Positions 1 through 8,060 of a stretch of 64,000 bases of DNA are shown piece by piece. The translations under genes were made by a program, and so were the position numbers. Each line of letters starts with the position of its first letter. Within the stretch, counting starts at the first letter, position 1. Below the pieces are notes generated by a model that saw only the letters and a program-made list of their open reading frames with translations, made no database searches and was not told the DNA's origin. This DNA is from Candidatus Heritagella intestinalis (GTDB taxonomy: Bacteria > Bacillota > Clostridia > Oscillospirales > Acutalibacteraceae). The DNA is taken from assembly GCA_904420555.1 (NCBI GenBank), contig CAJFVO010000003.1, positions 62,001-126,000 on the forward strand. The letters are read 5' to 3'.

Positions 1-201
1 ATCGTTTTGATATTCTGTTTCACTGTAAGAAATGGTATCGCCGAATTTTTTAAACCGGCTGGCCTCGGTAGGGGTGGGGGTAGGCGCAAAATGCGTTCCT
101 TCCTCCGTATTGGAAGGTTCCGAGGGTGCAGCTTCATTGCAGGCCGTGGCGAACAGAAGCAGGGCAGCAACAGGAATGGCCAAGATTTTTTTCCAGTCCA
201 T
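1..201 (-). CDS. Putative lipoprotein, N-terminal part only
   Basis: The gene enters from the left edge, so only the first 67 codons are visible. It starts with ATG at 201 behind a GGAGA ribosome binding site. The protein opens with a short basic stretch and a hydrophobic core ending in the lipobox LFATAC, so Cys21 should be lipidated and the protein anchored on the outside of the membrane. A Thr/Pro-rich linker (roughly residues 40-47, alternating Pro and Thr) follows, typical of a tether before a folded extracellular domain. The function lies in the missing part. It sits 68 bases downstream of the secreted-protein gene on the same strand and may be cotranscribed with it. Confidence 0.75.
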   Translation of the reverse strand, partial: MDWKKILAIPVAALLLFATACNEAAPSEPSNTEEGTHFAPTPTPTEASRFKKFGDTISYSETEYQND

Positions 202-269
202 AATAAAATCTCCTCGAAAAGAAAGGGCCAACGGACATCCCGCCGGCCCTTCTTACTTAATCTTGGTGT

Positions 270-701
270 TTACTTGTTGATAACGGTATAAGTACCGATA
301 CTGTCAGGGCTCCATTTACCATTGGCGCCGCCATCAGCATTGTTGTTGGTAAACAGCTTCAGCTTGCATTTTTCAAAGCCATTCTCATAGACGAACTGGT
401 ACATAAGGCCCTTTTGCCCCAATTTAATCGTGCCCGTCTTCTTGCACTGGGATTTACCGGCTTCATTGAGGACATCCACCCCCAGAGAGGGCTTCGTTCC
501 CGTCTCGTAGTGCACATACGTACTGGAAGCATCCCGCTTTTCACGGGCCCCCGTAATGTGATAAACACTGCCGGGACCAATGGTAAATCCCCATTTAGTG
601 TCTGTAGTATTCGGATTATCAGCGAACACCGGCACCGACATAGAGCTTACCAGCATGAGGGCAGCCGCCCCCAAAGCCAACAATCTTTTTATTTTCCTCA
701 T
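270..701 (-). CDS. Small secreted protein, resembles DUF2712
   Basis: This 143-residue protein has a clear Sec signal peptide (basic MRKIKR, hydrophobic core, probable cleavage after VFA at residue 27), leaving a mature domain of about 116 residues. The mature part holds only two cysteines and is rich in Gly, Thr and Lys; it ends with a WSPDSIGTYTV motif. The layout (WGF near the mature N terminus, a central glycine-rich strand, a Lys-x-Phe-x-Asn-Asn-Asn segment) recalls the DUF2712 family of small Firmicute secreted proteins, some related to lactococcin-972-type peptides; this was recalled, not searched. It has its own strong promoter and is followed by a lipoprotein gene. A bacteriocin or cell-surface role is possible but unproven. 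Confidence 0.7.
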   Translation of the reverse strand: MRKIKRLLALGAAALMLVSSMSVPVFADNPNTTDTKWGFTIGPGSVYHITGAREKRDASSTYVHYETGTKPSLGVDVLNEAGKSQCKKTGTIKLGQKGLMYQFVYENGFEKCKLKLFTNNNADGGANGKWSPDSIGTYTVINK

Positions 702-796
702 TACATATCACCCTTTCTTATGTTGAGGAAATATGGTGGTTATCATTCCTTCTGTCCGGACATCGGGAATCCTTTCCAGGAGCCCCCTTTAGCTAT

Positions 797-825
797 ACTA
801 TAGCATGGAAAAAATAGGAAGTCAA
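797..825 (-). promoter_or_regulatory. Sigma-A promoter of the secreted-protein gene
   Basis: On the minus strand TTGACT (825-820) is followed after 17 bases by TATAGT (802-797). Transcription would start near 790, giving a leader of about 90 bases before the ATG at 701. Confidence 0.75.
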
Positions 826-1018
826 TAGGAAAACAAAATATTTTTAAAAAAATCTGTCAAAAATCCAGATATTTAATGAATATACCGAAAAAGCAAGTCT
901 TTTGGAAAAACAGGAATTCTAAAAACTATCTCATAGCCCCTTCTGTTTCTGATTATACACTATAAATGCATCAAATTTGTATCATTTTTGCATCTTTTGC
1001 CGCAGTTTACGCAAATTT

Positions 1019-1054
1019 TACAAAAGTAAAACCGCCTCCCAAAAGAGAGGCGGT
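1019..1054 (-). terminator. Rho-independent terminator of the glycerophosphotransferase gene
   Basis: A GC-rich 8-bp stem (ACCGCCTC paired with GAGGCGGT, 1031-1054) is followed on the minus strand by TTTTACTTTTG. It lies 13 bases past the stop codon. Confidence 0.85.
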
Positions 1055-1067
1055 AGTGAACAAGTGT

Positions 1068-4000
1068 TTATCTGCGGCGCAGCTTGTTGCGCAGGCGGAC
1101 GAGCCGTTTGACCAGCGTATGATGGCGCAGATGGTTGTGATACAATAAATAGATACTTCCATACAGCCTCCGGGAGCGGGCCAAGGAAATAGGCAGGCTC
1201 CGGGTGTGGAACCAGCGGCCACGGGCACGCTCCATAATGGCCCCCAGGGTAATGGGCGGGGCAAACTCCCGCACCCGGCCATACAATTCCACGGAGTCTT
1301 TCAGATGCCCCAGGTTTTCCACGATGCAGGGGTCGGTGGGCATCTCCTGATAGTAGCGGACCGAGAAGTCGAAGAGCTCCAGCTGGGCGGCCGGTTCGCT
1401 GACCAGTGCCAGCTGGCAGAAGTCACTGGCGAACCGGGGCAGGAATTCCGAAAAAGCCTCGTGGAGCACGGGGTCGTTTTCGCAGTCCCGCAGCACGGGG
1501 ACAATTTTGTCCCCCTCCCGCCGGTATTCCGTAATACTGCGATAGGGCAGGTTGGCGAACAGGGCCTCCACAAACAGCAGGGACGCCCGGGTAGTAGTGA
1601 AGTTATACCGCACGGAGAGCCCGTTGGTGGGATAGATGCTCCGCATATAGTAGAAGGGGTCCTCTACCTCCCGGCCCGCTGCGGCACAGAGCAGGCGGGT
1701 CAGGCAGTCCTGGGTGTAGCCCCGGCCCCAATACTCCACAAAGGCGAATTTCTCGTCAAAGTTAATCTCCTGCCGGAGGTAGTCCAGCACAATGGGGCGC
1801 TCCTCATCGGCCCGGTCCATGACCATCTGTACATAGCGGGGAGAGTTTTTAAAGGTCTGCCGCAGGGACGCCATGGTCTTTTTGGTAATCTCCTTGGCAG
1901 TTTTCACCTCGCCCAGCTCCGGGAACACGCGGTCAAAGGTGGCCTCATCCATGCCCAGGGCCGACAGCAGAGAAGAAAAGTCCGTGCATCCGCCGAACTG
2001 GCCAAAGGCGGAGAAGAATTCGTCGTCGATCTCCTCAATAAAGGAGGGGATACGCCAGGCCTTCCGGGAACCATAGATATACTTGGTGCGGATAGGATAC
2101 CCCCGGGCGGCGATGACGGCGTCGGCGATGCGTTTCAGGTGGAAACCATCCCGGGAGATAAAGTACAGGCACTGGATTCCCCGGGTTAAAGCGTCCTGAA
2201 TGGCCCAGCAGATATAGGGCACAAAATACAGGGCCGCGTATTCATAGGTGTAGATTTCCGCTGAAGAGCGGGGCTGTTCCAGCCGGAACCGGGCCATCAT
2301 AGCGGCTACGCAGTAGCCGTCATAGGACTGCAGCCCTTCGGCCAGGGCGGTTTCGTATTCATTGAAGGACAGCATTTCGTGATTCACGGTCTCGATGCCG
2401 ATAGAGCGGGGACGGCGCATATCTGCCAGGGGGCTGTCACCATAGTGAATCCATTTGCCATAGTGGTAGTCCAGGTCGTTGAATACATGGAAGAAGAGCT
2501 TGCAGGTGGTTTTCTGCATACCGCAGTCACTGGAAAGATATAGCGGCAGTTCTCCCAGTACCGGGTCGGCCTTTACCAGCATCTGATGAATCAGCTCTTT
2601 GGGCAGATACATATCGCTGACCAGAATCACATCCTGCTTTTGGGCCAGCAGGGATTTGATGAGGTCGATCTGCTCCGGATAGGGAATGCAGTCGTCCAGT
2701 TCGGCCTGGGCCTCCGTGCGCAGGAGGAAATCCCGCTGCTCGGCAGTCAGATGGTAGCGCTCCGCCAGGTGGTCGTAAATTTCCGCAAAGGTAATTTCCA
2801 GCCGCTCCACCGGCTGCACGTCCTGGAGCTTCCGGTAATATTCCCGCACGTTGGCTTCAGCAAAGCGCCGGGCCTGAACGAAGTTCCGCTGTAAATATAC
2901 CGGGAAATCCAGACCAGAGGCAATGAGCTTTTCCTGTACCTTATAGAAAATGCTAATGGGCATCCCGCCTTTGCGGCGGATGACCGTATCGAAGATATCG
3001 AAGCTGTATAAGGTGGGGAGTTCTTCCTGCCGGGGTTCAAAATCCAAAGCCCGCTGAATCATCTCCTCCATGGAGTCCTCTTTTTCGTAGGCCCAGAACA
3101 GGTCATGGATACGTTTCCGCTGCTGGGAGTCGTCCTCCTGATAGTGGTCCAAGGCGTCCAAAAGCTGGTCAAAGCTGTCGGCCATCCGGCCGCAGGTCAT
3201 TTCCTTCACATCAAAGACGAAGTCCCGCAAGTTGTGAGGCTCGTCCAGGTCAAACATATAGCGGATAAAATGCTTGACGCCGCCAGCCAGCATATCGTAA
3301 AAGATAGAGGAGTAATCGATAATGGCCAATTCAATTTGAGGGAAAATCTCATAGATATCATTGGCGTTGTCCCAGAAAAGCAGATTAGGATGGTTTTCGT
3401 AGAGCTGTTTCACCTGCCGGTAGTGGCGGTCGCCGCTCATCAGGGGGTGCATTTTGAAAATCAGGAGCATATGGTTCTCCTGGAGCTTTTGCACCAACTG
3501 TTCCATGTCGGGAATGGCCTTTTCAAAAAAGGTATTGGGGGAAGCATCCCGGTAAGTGGGGGCGTAAACGGCGATTTTGGTATCCGCCGGCAAGCCTTTC
3601 TGCTTCAGAATATCGTGGTCAAAGGTCTTCACGTCATCCTTATGCATACAGCAGGGATAGCCGCCGCGCACCAGCTGGTCTTCCTCCAGGCCGCACTGGC
3701 CGATAAAGTGCTTTTCCATCAAAGGGGAGGTGACCAGAAAAAGCTGCTGGTTCCGGTATTTGGCGTAATTTTGGATATATTTTTTGATAATCCGGGCCTG
3801 CAAAAAGCCGCTGGTAACCTTGCGTTCCACGGTTTTGCAGCCAACACCGTGCCACAGGTTCAGAATCGTAATGCCATCCAATTCCGGCTGTAGGACTTCT
3901 TTCACCTGGTTAACTACATAAACGCCGGCACGTTCCATGATGCGCCGGCCTTCTTTGGATTTATACAAATAGGCATGAAACCCCAGCTTTCGTACATACT

Positions 4001-4145
4001 GGAGATTCCGTTTGTTGTAGCAAAGCCAGTAGGGCTGGATATCTTTCCGGTGATTGACGATGTACATAAACAGCCATTTGGGGTTCCCGGAGAAATCATT
4101 GCCTCCGTTAAAAATCCAGATATGCTTATCGCGCATGCCTGCCAT
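1068..4145 (-). CDS. CDP-glycerol glycerophosphotransferase-HAD hybrid protein
   Basis: This 1025-residue protein joins two modules. Residues 1-370 match the TagB/TagF family, which transfers glycerol-phosphate from CDP-glycerol to a wall-polymer or glycan acceptor: the HGVG motif (99-102), APTYRD (195-200), KMHP (231-234) and IDYSSIFYD (276-284) are visible. From about 380 a HAD-type domain begins with SFDIFDT (381-387), the nucleophile motif seen in HAD proteins of polysaccharide loci; a C-terminal helical region of about 340 residues is not recognised. The start is ATG at 4145, not the upstream in-frame codon at 4256, because GGAGGG lies 8 bases before it. The gene is monocistronic, with its own promoter and terminator and no sugar-polymer neighbours. 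Role inferred: surface glycan or teichoic-acid-like polymer synthesis at the inner membrane face. Confidence 0.8.
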   Translation of the reverse strand: MAGMRDKHIWIFNGGNDFSGNPKWLFMYIVNHRKDIQPYWLCYNKRNLQYVRKLGFHAYLYKSKEGRRIMERAGVYVVNQVKEVLQPELDGITILNLWHGVGCKTVERKVTSGFLQARIIKKYIQNYAKYRNQQLFLVTSPLMEKHFIGQCGLEEDQLVRGGYPCCMHKDDVKTFDHDILKQKGLPADTKIAVYAPTYRDASPNTFFEKAIPDMEQLVQKLQENHMLLIFKMHPLMSGDRHYRQVKQLYENHPNLLFWDNANDIYEIFPQIELAIIDYSSIFYDMLAGGVKHFIRYMFDLDEPHNLRDFVFDVKEMTCGRMADSFDQLLDALDHYQEDDSQQRKRIHDLFWAYEKEDSMEEMIQRALDFEPRQEELPTLYSFDIFDTVIRRKGGMPISIFYKVQEKLIASGLDFPVYLQRNFVQARRFAEANVREYYRKLQDVQPVERLEITFAEIYDHLAERYHLTAEQRDFLLRTEAQAELDDCIPYPEQIDLIKSLLAQKQDVILVSDMYLPKELIHQMLVKADPVLGELPLYLSSDCGMQKTTCKLFFHVFNDLDYHYGKWIHYGDSPLADMRRPRSIGIETVNHEMLSFNEYETALAEGLQSYDGYCVAAMMARFRLEQPRSSAEIYTYEYAALYFVPYICWAIQDALTRGIQCLYFISRDGFHLKRIADAVIAARGYPIRTKYIYGSRKAWRIPSFIEEIDDEFFSAFGQFGGCTDFSSLLSALGMDEATFDRVFPELGEVKTAKEITKKTMASLRQTFKNSPRYVQMVMDRADEERPIVLDYLRQEINFDEKFAFVEYWGRGYTQDCLTRLLCAAAGREVEDPFYYMRSIYPTNGLSVRYNFTTTRASLLFVEALFANLPYRSITEYRREGDKIVPVLRDCENDPVLHEAFSEFLPRFASDFCQLALVSEPAAQLELFDFSVRYYQEMPTDPCIVENLGHLKDSVELYGRVREFAPPITLGAIMERARGRWFHTRSLPISLARSRRLYGSIYLLYHNHLRHHTLVKRLVRLRNKLRRR

Positions 4146-4227
4146 TCTTGATTCCCTCCATTTGTCTTCCCGTCCATCATTGGCTCGGGAGAATCCGGTA
4201 ACAATCCTGCTTACAAAGTGTCTTCTT

Positions 4228-4256
4228 ATGATAACATTGCCGCCCTTTTCTGTCAA
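4228..4256 (-). promoter_or_regulatory. Sigma-A promoter of the glycerophosphotransferase gene
   Basis: On the minus strand a perfect TTGACA (4256-4251), a 17-base spacer and TATCAT (4233-4228) lie upstream of the ATG at 4145. This supports the shorter start, since the upstream in-frame codon lies inside the -35 box. Confidence 0.75.
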
Positions 4257-4329
4257 GGAAGGGCCATTTCAGGGAGTGGATTTTGGCTCTGCTCTCTACC
4301 TATATATAATGTAAAGAAAAGAGAGCAAG

Positions 4330-4358
4330 TTGCCGCGGGAAAAAGTTTTTGCTATAAT
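4330..4358 (+). promoter_or_regulatory. Sigma-A promoter of the DUF6125 gene
   Basis: TTGCCG, 17 bases, then a perfect TATAAT, ending 32 bases before the ATG at 4391. Confidence 0.75.
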
Positions 4359-4390
4359 TTGTTATATTTGAAAATAAGGGAGGAAACTGC

Positions 4391-4909
4391 ATGAACAACG
4401 AGGAAACACTGTCCGCTCTCACCAAAGAAGAGCTTATGGAGTTGATTGAAATTTATTCTAAAAATTGGCTGGCCATGGACGGAGTATGGTTTCAGTCCAT
4501 AGAAAGAAAGCTCGGGATGGACGAGGCCATGTATCACGATGAGGAAGCTTGGCGTAGATTCACGGTGATTGAAGCCAAACGCATTAAAAAATTCCTGCAT
4601 TTGGAGGAACAGGCCGGGCTGGAGGGATTGGCCAAAGCCCTGCGGCTCCGGTTTTACGCGAATATTAACAAGGACGCTGTAGAGATTGAGGGAAATACGC
4701 TGACCTATACGGCAATGGACTGCCGGGTTCAGACAGCGCGAAGCCGGAAAGGGATGCCCTTCCATCCCTGCAAGTCCGTGGGGATTATTGAATACCGGGA
4801 ATTTGCCAAAGTGATTGACCCACGTTTTACCTGCCAATGCGTGAGTTGTTATCCGGATATTACAGATGAAACCTGCTGCTGCAAATGGAAGTTCACACTG
4901 GAGGAGTAA
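4391..4909 (+). CDS. DUF6125 family protein with cysteine-rich C terminus
   Basis: This is a soluble 172-residue protein behind a GGGAGG site. The first half is helical and charged, with KNWLAMDGVWFQSIE at about residues 23-37. The second half carries a Cys cluster (C-x-C-x2-C, then C-C-C near residues 164-166) before the terminal strand. The WLAMDGVWF pattern and late cysteines match what I recall of DUF6125, a family related in name to L-2-amino-thiazoline-4-carboxylic acid hydrolases; the biochemical function is unknown. Cysteine spacing suggests metal or Fe-S binding, which is inference. It stands alone between its own promoter and the repeat array. Confidence 0.65.
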   Translation: MNNEETLSALTKEELMELIEIYSKNWLAMDGVWFQSIERKLGMDEAMYHDEEAWRRFTVIEAKRIKKFLHLEEQAGLEGLAKALRLRFYANINKDAVEIEGNTLTYTAMDCRVQTARSRKGMPFHPCKSVGIIEYREFAKVIDPRFTCQCVSCYPDITDETCCCKWKFTLEE

Positions 4910-4930
4910 ACTTCCATACGGGGCGGATCT

Positions 4931-5300
4931 GGGAATGGCAACTTGCCCCGGGCCTTACATTATAAAAGATACTCTATAAACGCGGGCGCAGAATAAAACG
5001 CGCCCCGCAAAATGAGGTGCGGGAATTGGGAGCGGCAACTTGCCCCGGGGCTTACATTATAAAAAGATACCCGCTATAAACGCGGGCACAAAACAAAATG
5101 CACCCCACAAAGTGAGGCGCGCGGATTGGAAGCGGCAACTTGCCGCTGGGTTTACGCTACAAAAAAGATACCTGCTTCAGCGCGGGATACTCACGCAAAA
5201 TAAAAGAAACACCTGCGGTGCGCGACTTGCTCACCGCAGGTGTGGGAAGCGTTGACAAAAAAGATACCAGCCATAAACGCGAGGGAAAAGGCAAAATAAA
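4931..5300. repeat. About four degenerate tandem copies of a ~98-bp repeat
   Basis: Equivalent points recur at 97-100-base intervals: GGCAACTTGCC begins at 4937, 5034 and 5134, and an AAAGATAC block followed by a CGCG-rich segment recurs with the same period up to 5284. Copies 1 and 2 are the most alike; copies 3 and 4 are eroded, and copy 3 ends in a perfect 12-bp inverted repeat. Each unit carries a small GC hairpin followed, on the minus strand, by a T-rich stretch, so the units resemble repeated terminator-like elements downstream of the tRNA. Short open frames across the array are a by-product of the repeat and I do not call them genes. Confidence 0.75.
5196..5243 (-). terminator. Terminator-like hairpin in the repeat array
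   Basis: A perfect 12-bp inverted repeat (ACACCTGCGGTG at 5209-5220 with its complement at 5232-5243) encloses an 11-base loop. On the minus strand it is followed by TTTCTTTTATTTT. It would act as a second, downstream terminator for the tRNA-Leu transcript. Confidence 0.65.
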
Positions 5301-5335
5301 AAACCGAGCCCGGAACGCGAATTGCGTCCAGGCTC
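5294..5335 (-). terminator. Rho-independent terminator of tRNA-Leu
   Basis: On the minus strand, a stem closed by GAGCC/GGCTC (5335-5331 with 5310-5306), with one mismatch inside, is followed by GGTTTTTTATTTT. It begins five bases after the encoded CCA end. Confidence 0.8.
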
Positions 5336-5339
5336 AGCC

Positions 5340-5424
5340 TGGTGCGGATAGTGGGAGTTGAACCCACACGAATTACTTCACAGGAACCTAAATCCTGCGC
5401 GTCTGCCAATTCCGCCATATCCGC
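5340..5424 (-). tRNA. tRNA-Leu (anticodon UAG)
   Basis: An 85-base tRNA including an encoded CCA end. The 7-bp acceptor stem pairs GCGGATA with TATCCGC. The anticodon stem CAGGA/TCCTG holds the loop TTTAGGT, giving anticodon UAG. The T arm contains GGTTCAACTCC. A long variable arm, as required of class II tRNAs, is present (TGAAGTAATTCGT region). It reads CUA and, by wobble, other CUN leucine codons. Confidence 0.95.
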
Positions 5425-5523
5425 ATATTTGCCGGCAGGAAGCCGGCTCGTCTATTATATCGAAATCCTGTCGGAAATGCAACCAAGTGCAGTCCCGGCA
5501 GGATTTCTTTATTTTATTTTTCG

Positions 5524-6975
5524 TTACTTACTGTATTTTTCCCGCAGCTTCCGGGCGCCCTCTGCGCGGCCGGTTTCCTCCAGACGCTGGCAGTAGCTTT
5601 CCAGATGCCCCCAAGTATGGTAGGGGCCGCCTTCCTTCATGACCACCCACATGGGGTCGGTTTCGTTGGCGGATTTCTTCATCTCCGCCTCTTGCCAATC
5701 CAGAATAATCTTGGCGCCTTTAGCACAGAGTTCCGGATGCTCGGCTTTTACATCATGCTGCTCGTGAGGGTCGTCCTTCACGTTGAAGAGCATCTCGTCA
5801 TCGAAGAGATGGAAGCCGTCGTGGATGGTGCGGATGTACAGCCAATCGCCAAACCGGGCCGAACGCTGGCACACATGGGCCATCTGGGAAAGCACCAAAC
5901 TGTCCCGGCCAGTGTCTGCGTCAGTGAGGACGGAAGCGGCATAGCTTTCGCCGTCCCAGTTGTCCTTTTTCTCTACATGGAGCAGGTCTGCCATGGTGGG
6001 AACCGCGTCCAAATTGTAGTGGAAGCCCGTGTCCACCGCCCCTTTGCGACCGCCGGGCCATTTGATGATAAAGGGAATGTGGCAGGTGGGCTGATCGGCA
6101 GTGGCGTGCTCGGCGTAAATGGCCAACTCGCCCATGTTTTCCCCGTGGTCGGCGGTAATGATGATAGCCGTGTCCTCATAAACGCCGTGGTCCCGGAGCC
6201 ACTGGAAGAGCTGTCCCACCAGGCTGTCAGCATAGCGGATGCCGCAGTCATAGCCATCCATTACCTGCTTGAGTTCTTCCATGTTTTCCGCTTTGCCCAG
6301 CATCCGGGGGGTTGCCGGGTTGGTGTCGGAGCTGTACATGCCCAGCTCGTTGATCCCGTGAGGCCCAACGGCTTTGCGGTGCTCTGCAAAGACTTCCGGG
6401 GTAATCCAGCTGTCCATGGGCTCGTCTGCAAAGGGATTGCCGAATTCCGCCGGCGCCCGGTAAGGGGTGTGGGGGTCCCAGAAGTGGACATGGAGGAACC
6501 AGTTGTCCTTTTCACCATTGCGCTCCAGCCAATCCAGAGCCACCGGCAGCACCTTTTCGCCGGATTCGCCGCCCCGGCCGCCGACATTGTAGCACTCATT
6601 AAACCCGGCATTGAACCACCAGGAGGAGTGGCGCTCCGGGAAGGTGCTCACCGAAGCGGTGTGCATCCCGGCCCGGCGGAACACGTTGTGGAAACAGTTG
6701 TCATCCACCAGGTCTGTGAAATCCCGCAGAGGGCCGCTGAAGCTGCGGTCCGCTGCCCGGCCGCCGTGGCCTACCGCGCCGTTGCGGATGCCGAACATTC
6801 CGCTGACCAGGGCCGCCCGGGAAGGCAGGCAGGGAGCGTCAGAACAATAATAATTATCAAAGCGCACACCCTCTGCGCATACAGTATCCATGTTGGGGGT
6901 GGTATTGCGGGAATAACCGTAGCAGCCCATATGGTCCGGGCGCAGGGTATCGATATCCACAAAAAGAATTCTCAT
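5524..6975 (-). CDS. Type I sulfatase
   Basis: A 483-residue cytoplasmic-type enzyme of the alkaline phosphatase/sulfatase fold that hydrolyses sulfate (or phosphonate) esters. The nucleophile motif C-L-P-S-R is at residues 49-53; Cys49 must be converted to formylglycine, in anaerobes by a radical-SAM maturase, which is not in this window. Metal ligands Asp7 and Asp9 in FVDIDTLRPDH, the TADHGENMGE block in the middle and the late WQEAEM region fit the family. No signal peptide is seen, so the substrate is probably imported or small. ATG at 6975 is chosen over a GTG at 6984 because AGGAG lies 10 bases before it. It is divergent from an AraC regulator, its likely controller. Substrate unknown. 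Confidence 0.88.
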   Translation of the reverse strand: MRILFVDIDTLRPDHMGCYGYSRNTTPNMDTVCAEGVRFDNYYCSDAPCLPSRAALVSGMFGIRNGAVGHGGRAADRSFSGPLRDFTDLVDDNCFHNVFRRAGMHTASVSTFPERHSSWWFNAGFNECYNVGGRGGESGEKVLPVALDWLERNGEKDNWFLHVHFWDPHTPYRAPAEFGNPFADEPMDSWITPEVFAEHRKAVGPHGINELGMYSSDTNPATPRMLGKAENMEELKQVMDGYDCGIRYADSLVGQLFQWLRDHGVYEDTAIIITADHGENMGELAIYAEHATADQPTCHIPFIIKWPGGRKGAVDTGFHYNLDAVPTMADLLHVEKKDNWDGESYAASVLTDADTGRDSLVLSQMAHVCQRSARFGDWLYIRTIHDGFHLFDDEMLFNVKDDPHEQHDVKAEHPELCAKGAKIILDWQEAEMKKSANETDPMWVVMKEGGPYHTWGHLESYCQRLEETGRAEGARKLREKYSK

Positions 6976-7039
6976 AGAAGGCACACTCCTTTATTCCCAA
7001 TGGGCACAAAGCCTTTTTCCGTATTTTCTATTGTATCCC

Positions 7040-7068
7040 TTTACATTCTCAGAGAAAACAGGTATTAT
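7040..7068 (+). promoter_or_regulatory. Promoter of the AraC gene with a palindrome in the spacer
   Basis: TTTACA, 17 bases, TATTAT. The spacer starts with the 11-base palindrome TTCTCAGAGAA (7046-7056), which could be an operator acting on this promoter and on the divergent sulfatase promoter (a TACAAT -10 on the minus strand lies at about 7031-7036). Confidence 0.6.
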
Positions 7069-7110
7069 GATATAAATTTAGCATTATTTTATCTATAATG
7101 GAGGCGGCTT

Positions 7111-7974
7111 ATGGAACGGTTCCCGTATGAAAATGTTCCTCTGCCCCATGACCAGCTCCCCATCCTGATTTTCGAAAAGCACCGGGATTCCGGAGAGCCT
7201 GGTTGTGCGTTTCATTGGCATGAGGAGCTGGAATTTTATTATGTGGCCGCCGGGGGCGTTCTGCTGGGATGCGGCGGGGAGCAGGACTGGCTGTGTCCCG
7301 GGGATGTAGGCTTTGTCAATAGCTGCATCCCTCACCGGGGAATGGCGTTTTTGGACCACACCAAGCACTATATTATTCAGGTCAATCTGGAATTTTTTCA
7401 AGGGGAAACGGAATACGCCACCCGGCGCAGCTATGCCTCCCTTTTGCTGGAAAAGCTCCGGGATGCGCCGGTATTCCTGCGGGGGGACAAGGAGCTGGCA
7501 GGGGTATTTGAAAAGTTGATACAGGAGTGGAATCACAAAGCGCCGGGAATGGAGCTGGCAGTAAAGGCCTGCCTGTTTCAGATTGCGGTGCGGCTTCTGC
7601 GGGCGGCCCCGTTATCAAATCCAGCACTCCCTTCGGAGCAGTCTGGAACGGATTCCCTGCGCCGGGTCCAGGAGGCTCTTTTGTATCTGGCCTCTCACTA
7701 TGACCATCCGGAAGAGGTAACACTGACCTGTGTTGCCTCCAAGTTGGGGCTGTCGGTGCCCTATCTCTGCCGGGTTTTCCGCCGGTATACCGGTCGGACA
7801 GTGATCGGCTATACCAATGAGCTGCGCTGCGCTCGGGCAGCAGCCCTAATCCGAGGCGGCGTGCCCTTAACGGAGGCCGGCAGGCAGGTGGGGATTGAGG
7901 ATTACAACTATTTTTCCCGGATGTTCAAAAAGACCACAGGCCACTCCCCCAGCAGCTTCCGGGAAGGGAAATAG
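7111..7974 (+). CDS. AraC family transcriptional regulator (sulfatase-linked)
   Basis: The 287-residue protein has an N-terminal cupin-like sensor domain (FHWHEELEFYYV at about 33-44, then a PGDVGFVNSCIPH strand pair) and a C-terminal double helix-turn-helix (about 185-285) with the family signature around YFSRMFKKTTGHSPSSFR. Such regulators bind a small ligand in the cupin and act at a nearby promoter. The start has a GGAGG site 8 bases upstream. It is transcribed divergently from the sulfatase across a 135-base gap, so a sulfated or desulfated sugar derivative is a plausible, unproven, inducer. Confidence 0.9.
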   Translation: MERFPYENVPLPHDQLPILIFEKHRDSGEPGCAFHWHEELEFYYVAAGGVLLGCGGEQDWLCPGDVGFVNSCIPHRGMAFLDHTKHYIIQVNLEFFQGETEYATRRSYASLLLEKLRDAPVFLRGDKELAGVFEKLIQEWNHKAPGMELAVKACLFQIAVRLLRAAPLSNPALPSEQSGTDSLRRVQEALLYLASHYDHPEEVTLTCVASKLGLSVPYLCRVFRRYTGRTVIGYTNELRCARAAALIRGGVPLTEAGRQVGIEDYNYFSRMFKKTTGHSPSSFREGK

Positions 7975-8010
7975 CCGGAAAATGCCTTTTGACATTTCCG
8001 GCTATTTTAT
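7973..8010 (+). terminator. Terminator of the AraC gene
   Basis: AGCCGGAAAATG (7973-7984) pairs with CATTTCCGGCT (7993-8003), followed by ATTTTAT. It overlaps the stop codon of the AraC gene and also faces the end of rsmI. Confidence 0.8.
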
Positions 8011-8060
8011 GATTTTGCTATGAAGGCAGGTTACAGAATAAGAAATTGCGGACGCTACCA

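Larger units (their letters stand above)
702..1067. other. AT-rich intergenic stretch
   Basis: This 366-base gap holds the promoter and leader of the secreted-protein gene at its left and the terminator of the glycerophosphotransferase gene at its right. Bases 830-1018 are AT-rich, and I see no gene in them. The leader between about 790 and 702 contains the palindrome GTCCGGAC, but I recognise no riboswitch. Confidence 0.6.

Noticed and set aside
4931-5300. CRISPR array
   Set aside because: The repeat unit is ~98 bp with no short direct repeat/unique spacer alternation and no cas genes anywhere in the window.
5040-5361. Small open frames in the 98-bp repeats, with similar peptides in each copy
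   Set aside because: The similarity follows from the DNA repeat; frames shift or stop between copies, there is no ribosome binding site, and one frame runs into the tRNA.
5605-7098. 497-residue open frame on the plus strand opposite the sulfatase
   Set aside because: It mirrors the sulfatase codon pattern, has no ribosome binding site or domain, and is a shadow caused by the GC-rich third positions.
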